DNA of 64,000 nucleotides from assembly GCF_013415485.1 (NCBI RefSeq), contig NZ_JACBXS010000016.1, positions 25,957 to 89,956 of the forward strand. The letters run 5' to 3'. The DNA is from Rhabdonatronobacter sediminivivens. GTDB taxonomy: Bacteria; Pseudomonadota; Alphaproteobacteria; Rhodobacterales; Rhodobacteraceae. Position numbers and translations under genes: made by a program. The notes beneath the pieces were generated by a model. The model had not been told where the DNA came from, ran no database searches, and saw nothing but the letters and a program-made list of their open reading frames with translations. This document shows positions 38,028-45,973 of the stretch, in pieces; position 1 is the stretch's first letter; every line of letters begins with the position of its first letter.

Positions 38028-39587
38028 ATGGCAGATGCAGCGCAGGCTACGGCAGGACGGCGCACACGTGGCAGCGGGGGCGGTGGCGCCGCACGGCGTG
38101 CGGCGCGCACGGCGGTCAGCGTGGAGACCGCGCGCTACATCACGCGCAACATCCCCGATTTCGAGGTCCTCAACGCCGAGGCGCTGGAGATCATCGAGGC
38201 CAATGCCGAGACCATCCTGGCCGAGATCGGTGTCAATTTCGTCGATTGCCCCGAGGCGCTGGAGCGCTGGCGCGCTGCCGGGGCCGAGGTGACGGGCGAG
38301 CGCGTGCGTATCCCGCGGGGCCTCGCGCGCCAGCTCTGCGCCACCGCGCCCGCAAGCTTCACCCAGGCCGCCCGCAACCCCGACCGCAACGTCGAGATCG
38401 GCGGGCGCAACCTGGTCCTGGCCCCGGTCTACGGCCCGCCTTTCGTGCGCTCGGCCAGTGGCGGGCGGCGCTATGCCACCATGGAGGATTTCCGCAATTT
38501 CGTGAAGCTGGGCTACATGTCCAAATGGCTGCATCACTCGGGCGGCACCGTGTGCGAGCCCACGGATGTCGCCGTGAACAAGCGCCATCTGGACATGCTG
38601 CACGCGCATATGACGCTGTCGGACAAACCCTTCATGGGGTCGGTCACCGAACCGGTCCGCGCCGCCGATTCGGTGGAAATGGCAAAGCTGCTGTTCGGCG
38701 CCGATTTCGTCGATCAGAACACGGTGATGACCTCGCTCATCAACATCAACTCGCCGCTGACCTTCGATTCGGTGATGATGGGCGCGCTGGAGGTCTACGC
38801 CAAGGCCAACCAGGCCTGCATCATCTCGCCCTTCATCGTCGGCGGTGCCATGGCGCCGACCACTGTCGCCGGCACCCTGACCCAGGTCCTGGCCGAGGTG
38901 CTGGTCGGCGTGGCCTACAGCCAGCTGATCCGCCCCGGCGCCCCGGTGATCTTCGGCGCCTTCGTCACGTCGATCGACATGAACTCCGGCGCCCCCACCT
39001 TCGGCACGCCCGAGGCCGCGCTCATCACCTATGGCGCCGGGCAACTGGCACGGCGGCTGGGGCTGCCCTACCGCTCGGGCGGGTCCTTCTGCGGCTCCAA
39101 ACTGCCCGATGCGCAGGCCGCGTATGAAACCGCCAACAGCCTCAACATGGCGCTTCTGGCGGGGGTAAACTTCATGCTCCACTCCTGCGGTTGGCTCGAA
39201 GGCGGGCTTGTGGCCTCCTACGAGAAATTCGTCATGGACGCCGACCAGCTTGGCGCGCTCCATCACCTTGCGCGCGGCGTGGACATGTCCGACAACGGCC
39301 AGGCCATGGATGCATTGCGAGAGGTCGGCCCGGGCGGCCATTTCCTCGGCTGTGCCCATACCCAGGCCAATTTCAAGGACGCGTTCTGGCGCAGCGACCT
39401 GCTGGACTACAAACCCTTCGAAACCTGGGACGAAGAGGGCGCCCGTGACACCCAGGCCCTGGCCGAGGCCCGCGTCGCCCGGATGCTGGCCGATTACCAG
39501 CAACCCGCCCTCGACCCGGCAGTGAACGAGGCGCTTTCGGACTATGTCGCCCGCCGCAAGGCGTCCGAACCGGACGCTTTTGGCTGA
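38028..39587 (+). CDS. MttB-superfamily (non-pyrrolysine) methylamine:corrinoid methyltransferase
   Basis: The protein has 519 residues. The first 35 residues are Gly/Arg-rich and variable; the MttB core then runs to the end. Recognised blocks are NAETILAEIGVNFVDCPEAL, the barrel segment MTSLININSPLTFDSVMMGA, and GAPTFGTPEAALITYGAGQL. There is no in-frame amber codon, so it belongs to the non-pyrrolysine branch, whose studied members demethylate quaternary amines such as glycine betaine, carnitine or proline betaine onto a corrinoid protein. A cognate corrinoid protein (45037) and a homocysteine methyltransferase (42680) are close by. The substrate is not predictable from sequence. Confidence 0.88.
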   Translation: MADAAQATAGRRTRGSGGGGAARRAARTAVSVETARYITRNIPDFEVLNAEALEIIEANAETILAEIGVNFVDCPEALERWRAAGAEVTGERVRIPRGLARQLCATAPASFTQAARNPDRNVEIGGRNLVLAPVYGPPFVRSASGGRRYATMEDFRNFVKLGYMSKWLHHSGGTVCEPTDVAVNKRHLDMLHAHMTLSDKPFMGSVTEPVRAADSVEMAKLLFGADFVDQNTVMTSLININSPLTFDSVMMGALEVYAKANQACIISPFIVGGAMAPTTVAGTLTQVLAEVLVGVAYSQLIRPGAPVIFGAFVTSIDMNSGAPTFGTPEAALITYGAGQLARRLGLPYRSGGSFCGSKLPDAQAAYETANSLNMALLAGVNFMLHSCGWLEGGLVASYEKFVMDADQLGALHHLARGVDMSDNGQAMDALREVGPGGHFLGCAHTQANFKDAFWRSDLLDYKPFETWDEEGARDTQALAEARVARMLADYQQPALDPAVNEALSDYVARRKASEPDAFG

Positions 39588-39637
39588 CGCCATGACCCAT
39601 CGCGGCGCGGCCCCCTGTCCAGCGGCCGCGCCCATTT

Positions 39638-39697
39638 CACCCTTGCAAAAATATCCCGGGGGAGTCCCCGCTTGCGGGGACGGGGGCAGCGCCCCCG
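39638..39697. terminator. Tandem hairpins plus AT-rich motif between mttB-like gene and adh
   Basis: Convergent gene ends. The stems are GTCCCCG-CTTG-CGGGGAC (39664-39681) and GGGGGC-AGC-GCCCCC (39682-39696), with GCAAAAATATCCCGGGGG at 39645-39662. On the minus strand the last motif reads CCCCCGGGATATTTTTGC, with a T-run right after the GC-rich part, so it can act as a terminator for adh. A similar motif occurs at 45855 after the corrinoid gene. Confidence 0.5.
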
Positions 39698-39716
39698 AAC
39701 CCCGGTGGCAATCGGC

Positions 39717-40754
39717 TCAGCCTTTGAAATCCGAAATCACCGCCACCCCCGGCGGCGTTGGCCCGTCGAACGCCGCCAGTTCCGCGCTGGCCGCTGACAG
39801 CGGCACCTCGCGCGCGACCAGCGGCGACAGATCCACCCGCCCGGCAGTGATCAGCCCCAGCAATGAGGGATATTTCCACCCCGGCATCCCGCGTGTGCCA
39901 TAAAGCGCCAGGTTCTTCATGTAGACGGCGTTCATGTTGATCCGCATATGGGCGGTATGCCCCACCGGCATCCCCACCTGCACATGCCGCCCCAACGGCC
40001 GCAGGCACTCGATCGAGGCATTGGTCGTCGCCTCGATCCCCAGCGCCTCGATCGACACATGCGCACCCCCGCCCGTGGCCTCGATGATCGCCTCGGCCAC
40101 CCGGCCGTCACGGGCATCCACCGCAACCTCGGCGCCCAGGGCGCGGGCATGGTCCAGCTTTTCAGGCACCACATCGACCACAACAACCCGCGCCCCCATG
40201 GCCTGCGCCAGCAGCAGCGCCGACAACCCGATCCCCCCGGTCCCGTGGATGGCAACCCATTCGCCCGGCGCCAGCGCGGCGCGGTCGGTCAGCGCATGCC
40301 AGACGGTGGTGACCCGGCAGCCCAGTCCGGCGGCCAGCATGGGCGAGATGCTCTCGGGCAGTTCCGACAGGTTATGCGCCCGCGGGACCGAGACATATTC
40401 CGCAAACGCTCCCGGCTCCACAAACCCCGGCAAGCGCTGGTCCGCACAGGTGCTCGACGCCCCGGCGCGGCAGGACGGGCAGGTGCCGCAGGACAGGATG
40501 AAGGGCGCGATCAGCCGCTCGCCCACGCGCCGCCCGGACTCCGGCCCGGCGGCAACAACCTCGCCGCAATACTCATGGCCCTGGATCTGACCCGGCTTCA
40601 CCCGCGGATGCTCCCCAACCCAGCCATGCCAGTCCGACCGGCACACCCCGCAGGCCAGCACCTTCAGCACAACGCCATCAGGCTCACACACCGGGTCCGG
40701 CACGGTCTCCAGGCTCAGCGGTTGACGATATTCGCGCAGAACAGCGGCACGCAT
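39717..40754 (-). CDS. Zinc-dependent alcohol dehydrogenase
   Basis: Medium-chain dehydrogenase of 345 residues from ATG 40754 (MRAAVLREYRQPL). The catalytic zinc site is VCRSDWHGW (Cys near 38), GHEYCGEV (His-Glu near 60) and GLGCRVTTVWHAL. The structural zinc loop CGTCPSCRAGASSTC lies near 90-105. The cofactor motif GTGGIGLSALLLAQAMGA follows near 172. The nearest groups are zinc-dependent alcohol or threonine/sorbitol dehydrogenases; the substrate is open. It is convergent with the MttB-like gene and downstream of purS, separated by repeat copy 4. Confidence 0.92.
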   Translation of the reverse strand: MRAAVLREYRQPLSLETVPDPVCEPDGVVLKVLACGVCRSDWHGWVGEHPRVKPGQIQGHEYCGEVVAAGPESGRRVGERLIAPFILSCGTCPSCRAGASSTCADQRLPGFVEPGAFAEYVSVPRAHNLSELPESISPMLAAGLGCRVTTVWHALTDRAALAPGEWVAIHGTGGIGLSALLLAQAMGARVVVVDVVPEKLDHARALGAEVAVDARDGRVAEAIIEATGGGAHVSIEALGIEATTNASIECLRPLGRHVQVGMPVGHTAHMRINMNAVYMKNLALYGTRGMPGWKYPSLLGLITAGRVDLSPLVAREVPLSAASAELAAFDGPTPPGVAVISDFKG

Positions 40755-40873
40755 GGACAGGCTCCCCCTCTGGTCAGGCCTGCACCATCGCGGCCCGTCC
40801 CGCCGGGCACAAGCCCCAATCATCGGCCAAAGGCACGGCTTCGCGGGTTCCGTACCTCAGCCACCACATGCCA

Positions 40874-40944
40874 GCGGCCCGCCAATACGGGCCGCACGCC
40901 CCCTGAGGGCCGCGGGGTGGGCGGGTGGGCGGCGCTCAGGGGGC
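40874..40944 (-). repeat. Oriented double-hairpin repeat, copy 4 (G4 loop)
   Basis: Minus strand, 42 bases after the purS stop. A 10-bp stem (arms 40898-40907 and 40935-40944) is extended inward by GCCGC/GCGGC and encloses the C-rich loop. An 8-bp hairpin follows (40874-40881 with 40888-40895). The plus strand at 40914-40929 reads GGGGTGGGCGGGTGGG. No T-run follows. Confidence 0.85.
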
Positions 40945-40986
40945 ATTCCCCCGCCTGCCATCCCGCGGCACCCCGTCACCAATGGA

Positions 40987-41229
40987 TCACGGCTGCAATT
41001 CGATCCGGTAGCTTTCGATCACCGTGTTCGCCAGCAGCTTCTCGCACATGTCGCGCAGCTGCGCCTCGGCGGCGGCAGGGTCGGTCTCTGCCAACTCCAG
41101 CTCGATCAGCTTGCCCTGACGCACCCCGTTCACGCCGTCAAACCCCAGCGAGCCCAGCGCATGGCGCACCGCCTCGCCCTGCGGGTCCAGCACGCCGTCC
41201 TTCAACATCACCACCACACGGGCCTTCAT
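40987..41229 (-). CDS. purS: Phosphoribosylformylglycinamidine synthase subunit PurS
   Basis: Small bridging subunit of the three-part FGAM synthase PurSQL in purine synthesis. It has 80 residues starting MKARVVVMLKDGVLDPQGEA, followed by RHALGSLGFDGVNGVRQGK and the C-terminal CEKLLANTVIESYRIEL, all diagnostic. It follows purC by 14 bases. purQ and purL would normally be next but are absent here; an alcohol dehydrogenase follows instead, after repeat copy 4. Confidence 0.97.
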   Translation of the reverse strand: MKARVVVMLKDGVLDPQGEAVRHALGSLGFDGVNGVRQGKLIELELAETDPAAAEAQLRDMCEKLLANTVIESYRIELQP

Positions 41230-41243
41230 CGCTCTTGCGCCTT

Positions 41244-42005
41244 TCAGTTCATCAGCTTCGGTTTGGTCATGGGCGTGGCCGCATTGGGCATCACGCCCAG
41301 ACGCCGGGCAACTTCGGTATAGGCGTCCGACAGATTGCCCAGATCGCGCCGGAACACGTCCTTGTCCAGCTTCTTGCCGGTCTTCATGTCCCACAACCGG
41401 CACGAATCCGGGCTGATCTCATCGGCCACGATCAGCCGCTGGAAATCCCCGTCATAGACCCGCCCGATCTCGATCTTGAAATCCACCAGCTTGATCCCCA
41501 CGCCCAGCATCACGCCGGACATGAAATCATTCACCCGCAGCGCCAGCGCCACCATGTCATCCAGATCCTGATGCGTGGCCCAGCCAAAGGCCAGGATGTG
41601 TTCCTCGCTCACCAGCGGATCGCCCAGCTTGTCATCCTTGAAATAGAATTCCACGATCGGGCGGGGCAGGGCGGTGCCTTCCTCGATGCCCAGCCGCTTG
41701 CTGATCGATCCGGCGGCGACGTTGCGCACCACCACCTCCAGCGGGATGATCTCCACCGCGCGGATCAGCTGCTCGCGCATGTTCAGGCGGCGGATGAAAT
41801 GCGTGGGCACGCCGATATTGTTCAGCCCGGACATGAAATATTCCGACAGCCGATTGTTCAGCACGCCCTTGCCGTCGATCACGTCATGCTTTTCGGCGTT
41901 GAAGGCAGTGGCATCATCCTTGAAATACTGCACCAGTGTGCCCGGTTCGGGGCCTTCATACAGAATCTTTGCCTTGCCTTCGTAAATCTTGTTGCGGCGG
42001 GCCAT
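41244..42005 (-). CDS. purC: SAICAR synthetase
   Basis: Phosphoribosylaminoimidazole-succinocarboxamide synthase of purine synthesis. It has 253 residues. The start is [20 protein letters not shown], with the nucleotide-binding KDDATAF and NNRLSEYF. The substrate signatures [21 protein letters not shown] and [11 protein letters not shown] are followed by [13 protein letters not shown]. Co-directional with purS (14 bases downstream) and divergent from the DUF1476 gene. Confidence 0.98.
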   Translation of the reverse strand: MARRNKIYEGKAKILYEGPEPGTLVQYFKDDATAFNAEKHDVIDGKGVLNNRLSEYFMSGLNNIGVPTHFIRRLNMREQLIRAVEIIPLEVVVRNVAAGSISKRLGIEEGTALPRPIVEFYFKDDKLGDPLVSEEHILAFGWATHQDLDDMVALALRVNDFMSGVMLGVGIKLVDFKIEIGRVYDGDFQRLIVADEISPDSCRLWDMKTGKKLDKDVFRRDLGNLSDAYTEVARRLGVMPNAATPMTKPKLMN

Positions 42006-42217
42006 TGCGGTCTCCGGTTGGGCGCCTGAAGGGCGCGCGCAGCGATACGGGGGTTGGCTACATGGAACGCCAACGGGAGTTGGCGCTGCTATACGCCAAC
42101 CCGTGCAATGGGGCAAGCGCGGCTGCGTCATGGCGCCCCGGTCCCGTTTTCGGGTTGCAGCAGGGGCCGCGCTTGGCCATATCAGAAGAAAGTTCAGCAC
42201 CTGAGGGGTTTGGAGCG

Positions 42218-42532
42218 ATGAGCACCTTTGACGAGCGCGAACGCGCGTTTGAAAACAAATATGCCCATGACATGGAAATGCAGTTCAAGGCCGTTGCGCG
42301 GCGCAACAAGAAGCTGGGCCTCTGGGCGGCCGCGCTTCTGGGCAAGGATGGCAAGGCCGCCGAGGACTACGCCATGGAAGTGATCCGCGCCGATTTCGAA
42401 GAGGCCGGCCATGAAGACGTGTTTCGCAAGGTTCAGGCCGATCTGCAGGGCAAGGCCGATGAAGCCACCATCCGCGCCAGGATGGAGGAGCTTCTGGCCG
42501 AAGCCAAGTGCGAGATCGTCGAGAAGGGCTGA
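42218..42532 (+). CDS. DUF1476 protein, F1-ATPase inhibitor subunit zeta type
   Basis: 104 residues. Alphaproteobacterial zeta subunits bind F1-ATPase through the N-terminus and inhibit ATP hydrolysis. The N-terminal inhibitory segment is [20 protein letters not shown] and the following helix [19 protein letters not shown] carries the domain signature. A four-helix remainder ends [15 protein letters not shown]. The length is exactly that of the family. It is divergent from purC with a 212-base gap. Confidence 0.95.
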   Translation: MSTFDERERAFENKYAHDMEMQFKAVARRNKKLGLWAAALLGKDGKAAEDYAMEVIRADFEEAGHEDVFRKVQADLQGKADEATIRARMEELLAEAKCEIVEKG

Positions 42533-42679
42533 GCCCGGAAAAACGCGGCCTGCGCCTGTTTCCCGGCCCGCCGGGGTTTGCCCGGGCGCGCAAAACGTGG
42601 CATGCAACCTGCAACCGCGCGGACCGCGGTGCGGCCTGCTGACGGGCCGCATTCAACCGCAGTGACCAGAGGGCATGAC

Positions 42680-43708
42680 ATGACCGACGCGCTGAGCGCC
42701 GCACTTGCCGAACGCGACTGGCTTCTGGCCGATGGCGCGACCGGAACCAATCTGTTCAACATGGGCCTGCAATCCGGGGATGCCCCGGAGTTGTGGAATG
42801 CCGATGCGCCGGACAAGATCCGCACGCTCTATCGCGGCGCGGTCGAGGCCGGATCGGATCTGTTCCTCACCAACTCCTTCGGCGGCAATGCCAGCCGCCT
42901 GAAGCTGCATGACGCCCAGGGCCGGGTGCAGGAACTCAACCGCCTGGCTGCCGCCCTGGGGCGTGAGGTTGCGGATGCCAGCGGGCGGAGGGTGATCGTG
43001 GCCGGTTCCATCGGGCCCACGGGCGACATCATGGCCCCCATGGGCAGCCTGACGCATGACCTGGCGGTGGAGATGTTCCACGAACAGGCCGAGGGGCTCA
43101 AGGCCGGGGGCGCCGATGTGCTCTGGGTGGAAACCATCAGCGCGGCCGAGGAATTCGCCGCCGCCGCCGAAGCCTGCGCCCGCGCCGACATGCCCTGGTG
43201 CGGCACCATGAGCTTCGACACCGCCGGGCGCACCATGATGGGGTTCACCTCGGCCGATCTGGCGGCGATGGTGGGCAAGCTGGCGCATCCGCCGCTGGCC
43301 TTTGGCGCCAATTGCGGGGTGGGGGCGTCCGATCTGCTGCGCACGGTGCTGGGGATCATGGCGCAGGGGCCGGTGCTGCCGGTGATCGCCAAGGGCAACG
43401 CGGGGATACCGAAGTATGTCTCGGGGCATATCCATTATGACGGCACGCCGGAACTGATGGCCGAATACGCCGTGCTGGCGCGCGCTTGCGGGGCGCGGAT
43501 CATCGGCGGTTGCTGCGGCACCATGCCGGACCACCTGCGCGCCATGCGTGCCGCGCTGGAAAGCCGCGCCCCGGGCGCCCGTCCGACGCTGGAGCAGATC
43601 GCCGCGGCGCTGGGGGGCTTTTCCTCGGCCCATGACGGGACTGAGGACACGCTCCCCGAGGGCACGTCCGGCCGCCGCGCCGGGGGGCGCCGCCGCCGCC
43701 GCGACTGA
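42680..43708 (+). CDS. bmt: Homocysteine S-methyltransferase (betaine--homocysteine methyltransferase type)
   Basis: Zinc-dependent methyltransferase of the Hcy-binding barrel family, 342 residues. The start is MTDALSAALAERDWLLADGA followed by TGTNLF. Zinc ligands are Cys in FGANCGVG (near 213) and the Cys pair in GGCCGTMPDHLR (near 280). The last 25 residues are a disordered Arg-rich tail (RRAGGRRRRRD), unusual for the family. A corrinoid protein gene lies 1.3 kb downstream, with an opposite-strand gene between. It may therefore use a methyl-corrinoid protein rather than free betaine as donor; this is inference. Confidence 0.88.
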   Translation: MTDALSAALAERDWLLADGATGTNLFNMGLQSGDAPELWNADAPDKIRTLYRGAVEAGSDLFLTNSFGGNASRLKLHDAQGRVQELNRLAAALGREVADASGRRVIVAGSIGPTGDIMAPMGSLTHDLAVEMFHEQAEGLKAGGADVLWVETISAAEEFAAAAEACARADMPWCGTMSFDTAGRTMMGFTSADLAAMVGKLAHPPLAFGANCGVGASDLLRTVLGIMAQGPVLPVIAKGNAGIPKYVSGHIHYDGTPELMAEYAVLARACGARIIGGCCGTMPDHLRAMRAALESRAPGARPTLEQIAAALGGFSSAHDGTEDTLPEGTSGRRAGGRRRRRD

Positions 43709-43780
43709 TCCACCTCTGGCCCGGCTGCGGCGCGACTGCGGCGCGGGTGTCTGGCCGCGCTCCATGCGCGGCATGGTAGC

Positions 43781-44872
43781 TCAGAACAGGCTCAACTGAT
43801 CGCCCGGGCGTGGGGGTGTGGTGAACAGGTCGCAGCGCAGCGGTGCAAGCGGCTGGTCCAGTCCGCAGCGCCGGGCCGCGGCGCGGAAACGGTCCGCCAG
43901 CAGCCGGGCCATCACGCCGTGCCCGCGCATCCGCGTTTCGAAACGGGCATCATACAACGCGCCGCCGTGCATCTGCCGCAACTGGTTCAGCACCCGGGCC
44001 TTGCGGTCCGGGGCGTGGCGGTCCAGCCAGTCCTCGAACAGGGGTGCGACCTCACGGGGCAGTCGCAGGAGCACCCAGCTGGCGGCCCGGGCGCCAGCCT
44101 CGGCCCCGGCGGCCAGGATGCGCTCGACCTCATGATCGGTCAGGCCGGGGATGACGGGCGAGACCATGATTCGCACCGGCACCCCGGCCCGGGCCAGCGC
44201 GCGCACCATGGCCAGCCGCTGGTCCGGCCCTGGTGCGCGAGGCTCCAGCCGACGGGCCAGATGCCGGTCCAGCGTGGTCACTGACACCCCCACCTGCGCC
44301 AGCCCGCGCACGGCCATGGGGGCCAGGATGTCCAGATCACGTTCGATCAGCGTGGCGCGGGTCATCACGGTGACCGGGTGGTTGAAGGCAGACAGGGTGT
44401 CAAGCAGGTCACGTGTGATTCGCAGCCGTGCCTCGACCGGTTGATAGGGGTCGGTGGCGCTGCCCAGGCACAGGGGCGCAGGGCGGTAGCGGGGCTTTGA
44501 CAATTCGGCGGCCAGCACCTCCGGCGCATCGGGCCGCGCGATCAGGCGGGATTCGAAATCCAGCCCCGGAGACAGGCCCAGATGCGCATGGCCGGGGCGG
44601 GCATAGCAGTAGATGCAGCCGTGTTCGCAGCCCCGATAGGGGTTGGCAGAGCGGTCAAAGGGCAGATCGGGCGAGCGGTTGCGCGCGATCATGCTGCGCG
44701 GGCGCTCCGTGCGGGTTTCGGTGCGCAGCGGGGGGACCTCTTCGGGGATGTCCCAGCCGTCGGCGCTGTCGTCGCGGTGGGTTGCCTCGAACCGACCGGC
44801 CATGTTCAGCCTGGCCCCGCGGCCGGGCAGGCGCCGCCAGGGCGCGGGTCTGGAGTGCTGCGACGAATCCAT
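43781..44872 (-). CDS. SPL-like (PA0069-type) radical SAM protein
   Basis: About 363 residues from ATG 44872 (MDSSQHSRPAPWRRL). The iron-sulfur motif is NPYRGCEHGCIYCYARPGHA (CxxxCxxC near residue 95), followed by SATDPYQPVEARLRITRDLL, and late blocks RLPREVAPLFEDWL and YDARFETRMRG. The family resembles spore photoproduct lyase but occurs in non-sporulating bacteria and has no proven reaction. It lies on the opposite strand between the homocysteine methyltransferase and corrinoid protein genes, so it may simply be inserted there. Confidence 0.88.
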   Translation of the reverse strand: MDSSQHSRPAPWRRLPGRGARLNMAGRFEATHRDDSADGWDIPEEVPPLRTETRTERPRSMIARNRSPDLPFDRSANPYRGCEHGCIYCYARPGHAHLGLSPGLDFESRLIARPDAPEVLAAELSKPRYRPAPLCLGSATDPYQPVEARLRITRDLLDTLSAFNHPVTVMTRATLIERDLDILAPMAVRGLAQVGVSVTTLDRHLARRLEPRAPGPDQRLAMVRALARAGVPVRIMVSPVIPGLTDHEVERILAAGAEAGARAASWVLLRLPREVAPLFEDWLDRHAPDRKARVLNQLRQMHGGALYDARFETRMRGHGVMARLLADRFRAAARRCGLDQPLAPLRCDLFTTPPRPGDQLSLF

Positions 44873-45036
44873 GCCCGAGCCTAGAACGAAACACGAACCT
44901 GCGCGAGGGTTTTCCGGCCACACCCGGCGCCGCCCCGGACAGGCAGGTCGGCACCGGACCGGACCATGTCGCAAACCGCCAAGTCCAGCGGGGCAATCGG
45001 TCGCATCAAGGCCTGAACAAGGCTTGGAGATTCGCC

Positions 45037-45741
45037 ATGAGCGACACAGAAGACGAAATCATCCTGTCCGAACTCGACGACGACGAACTTGTCCAGCAGA
45101 TGATGGACGATCTCTATGATGGCCTGAAAGAAGAGATCGAAGAGGCGGTCAACATCCTGCTGGAACGCGGCTGGACCCCCTATGACATCCTGACCAAGGC
45201 GCTGGTCGCGGGCATGACCATCGTCGGCCATGACTTCCGCGACGGGATCCTGTTCGTCCCCGAAGTGCTGCTGGCGGCCAATGCGATGAAGGGCGGGATG
45301 TTCATCCTCAAGCCATTGCTGGTGGAAACCGGTGCGCCGCGCATGGGCAAGATGGTGATCGGCACGGTGAAGGGCGACATCCATGACATTGGCAAGAACC
45401 TTGTCGCCATGATGATGGAAGGCGCCGGGTTCGAGGTTGTGGATCTGGGCATCAACAACCCGGTCGAGAACTACCTGGAAGCGTTGGAGCGCGAGCAGCC
45501 CGATATCCTGGGCATGTCGGCGCTGCTGACCACGACGATGCCCTATATGAAGGTGGTGATCGACACCATGGTCGCGCAGGGCATCCGCGATGAATATATC
45601 GTTCTGGTGGGCGGTGCGCCGCTGAACGAGGAATTCGGCCGCGCCATCGGTGCCGACGCCTATTGCCGCGATGCGGCCGTGGCGGTGGAGATGGCCAAGG
45701 ATTACGTGGCGCGCAAGCATAACCAGATGGCCGCAGGCTGA
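45037..45741 (+). CDS. Corrinoid (B12-binding) methyl-carrier protein, MtbC/MttC type
   Basis: The protein has 234 residues. The N-terminal helical cap (about 15-105) contains GWTPYDILTKALVAGMTIVG and FVPEVLLAANAMKGGMFILK. The Rossmann B12 domain follows, with the lower-ligand motif GTVKGDIHDIGKNLVAMMM (DxHxxG, His near 125), MSALLTTTMPYM and VGGAPLNEEFGRAIGADAY. These proteins carry methyl groups from an MttB-type enzyme to an acceptor methyltransferase; both partner types occur upstream (38028 and 42680). Their reductive activator (RACo/RamA type) is not in the window. Confidence 0.95.
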   Translation: MSDTEDEIILSELDDDELVQQMMDDLYDGLKEEIEEAVNILLERGWTPYDILTKALVAGMTIVGHDFRDGILFVPEVLLAANAMKGGMFILKPLLVETGAPRMGKMVIGTVKGDIHDIGKNLVAMMMEGAGFEVVDLGINNPVENYLEALEREQPDILGMSALLTTTMPYMKVVIDTMVAQGIRDEYIVLVGGAPLNEEFGRAIGADAYCRDAAVAVEMAKDYVARKHNQMAAG

Positions 45742-45764
45742 CGGTTTTCCCGTGATCTGAAGGA

Positions 45765-45883
45765 GCGCCCGCGTGCCGCGGGCGCGAGCCTTCTGGCACA
45801 TGCGTGCGGGTTAAGGGGGCGTTCCGCCCCCTCTGCGCGCTTGCGCGCGCATTCACCCCCGAGAGTATTTTCAGGCAAGAAAA
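45765..45883 (+). terminator. Three tandem hairpins after the corrinoid gene
   Basis: Stems GCGCCCGCG-TGC-CGCGGGCGC (45765-45785), AGGGGGCG-TTC-CGCCCCCT (45814-45832) and GCGCGC-TT-GCGCGC (45835-45848) are followed by ACCCCCGAGAGTATTTTCAG (from 45855) and AAGAAAATG. The final AT-rich motif resembles the one at 39645. Together they probably end the corrinoid transcript. The 232-base gap holds nothing else I can name. Confidence 0.5.
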
Positions 45884-45973
45884 TGTCAGCTGCGGGCGAA
45901 GCTGTCCGCGTGGCAGGGCATACTCCGTTGCGGGCGCAGGGCGGCATGCTGGTATGCGGTGACCGGGAAGCCG

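Noticed and set aside
38028..39587. Pyrrolysine-type MttB
   Set aside because: No in-frame TAG; the gene is continuous without amber readthrough.
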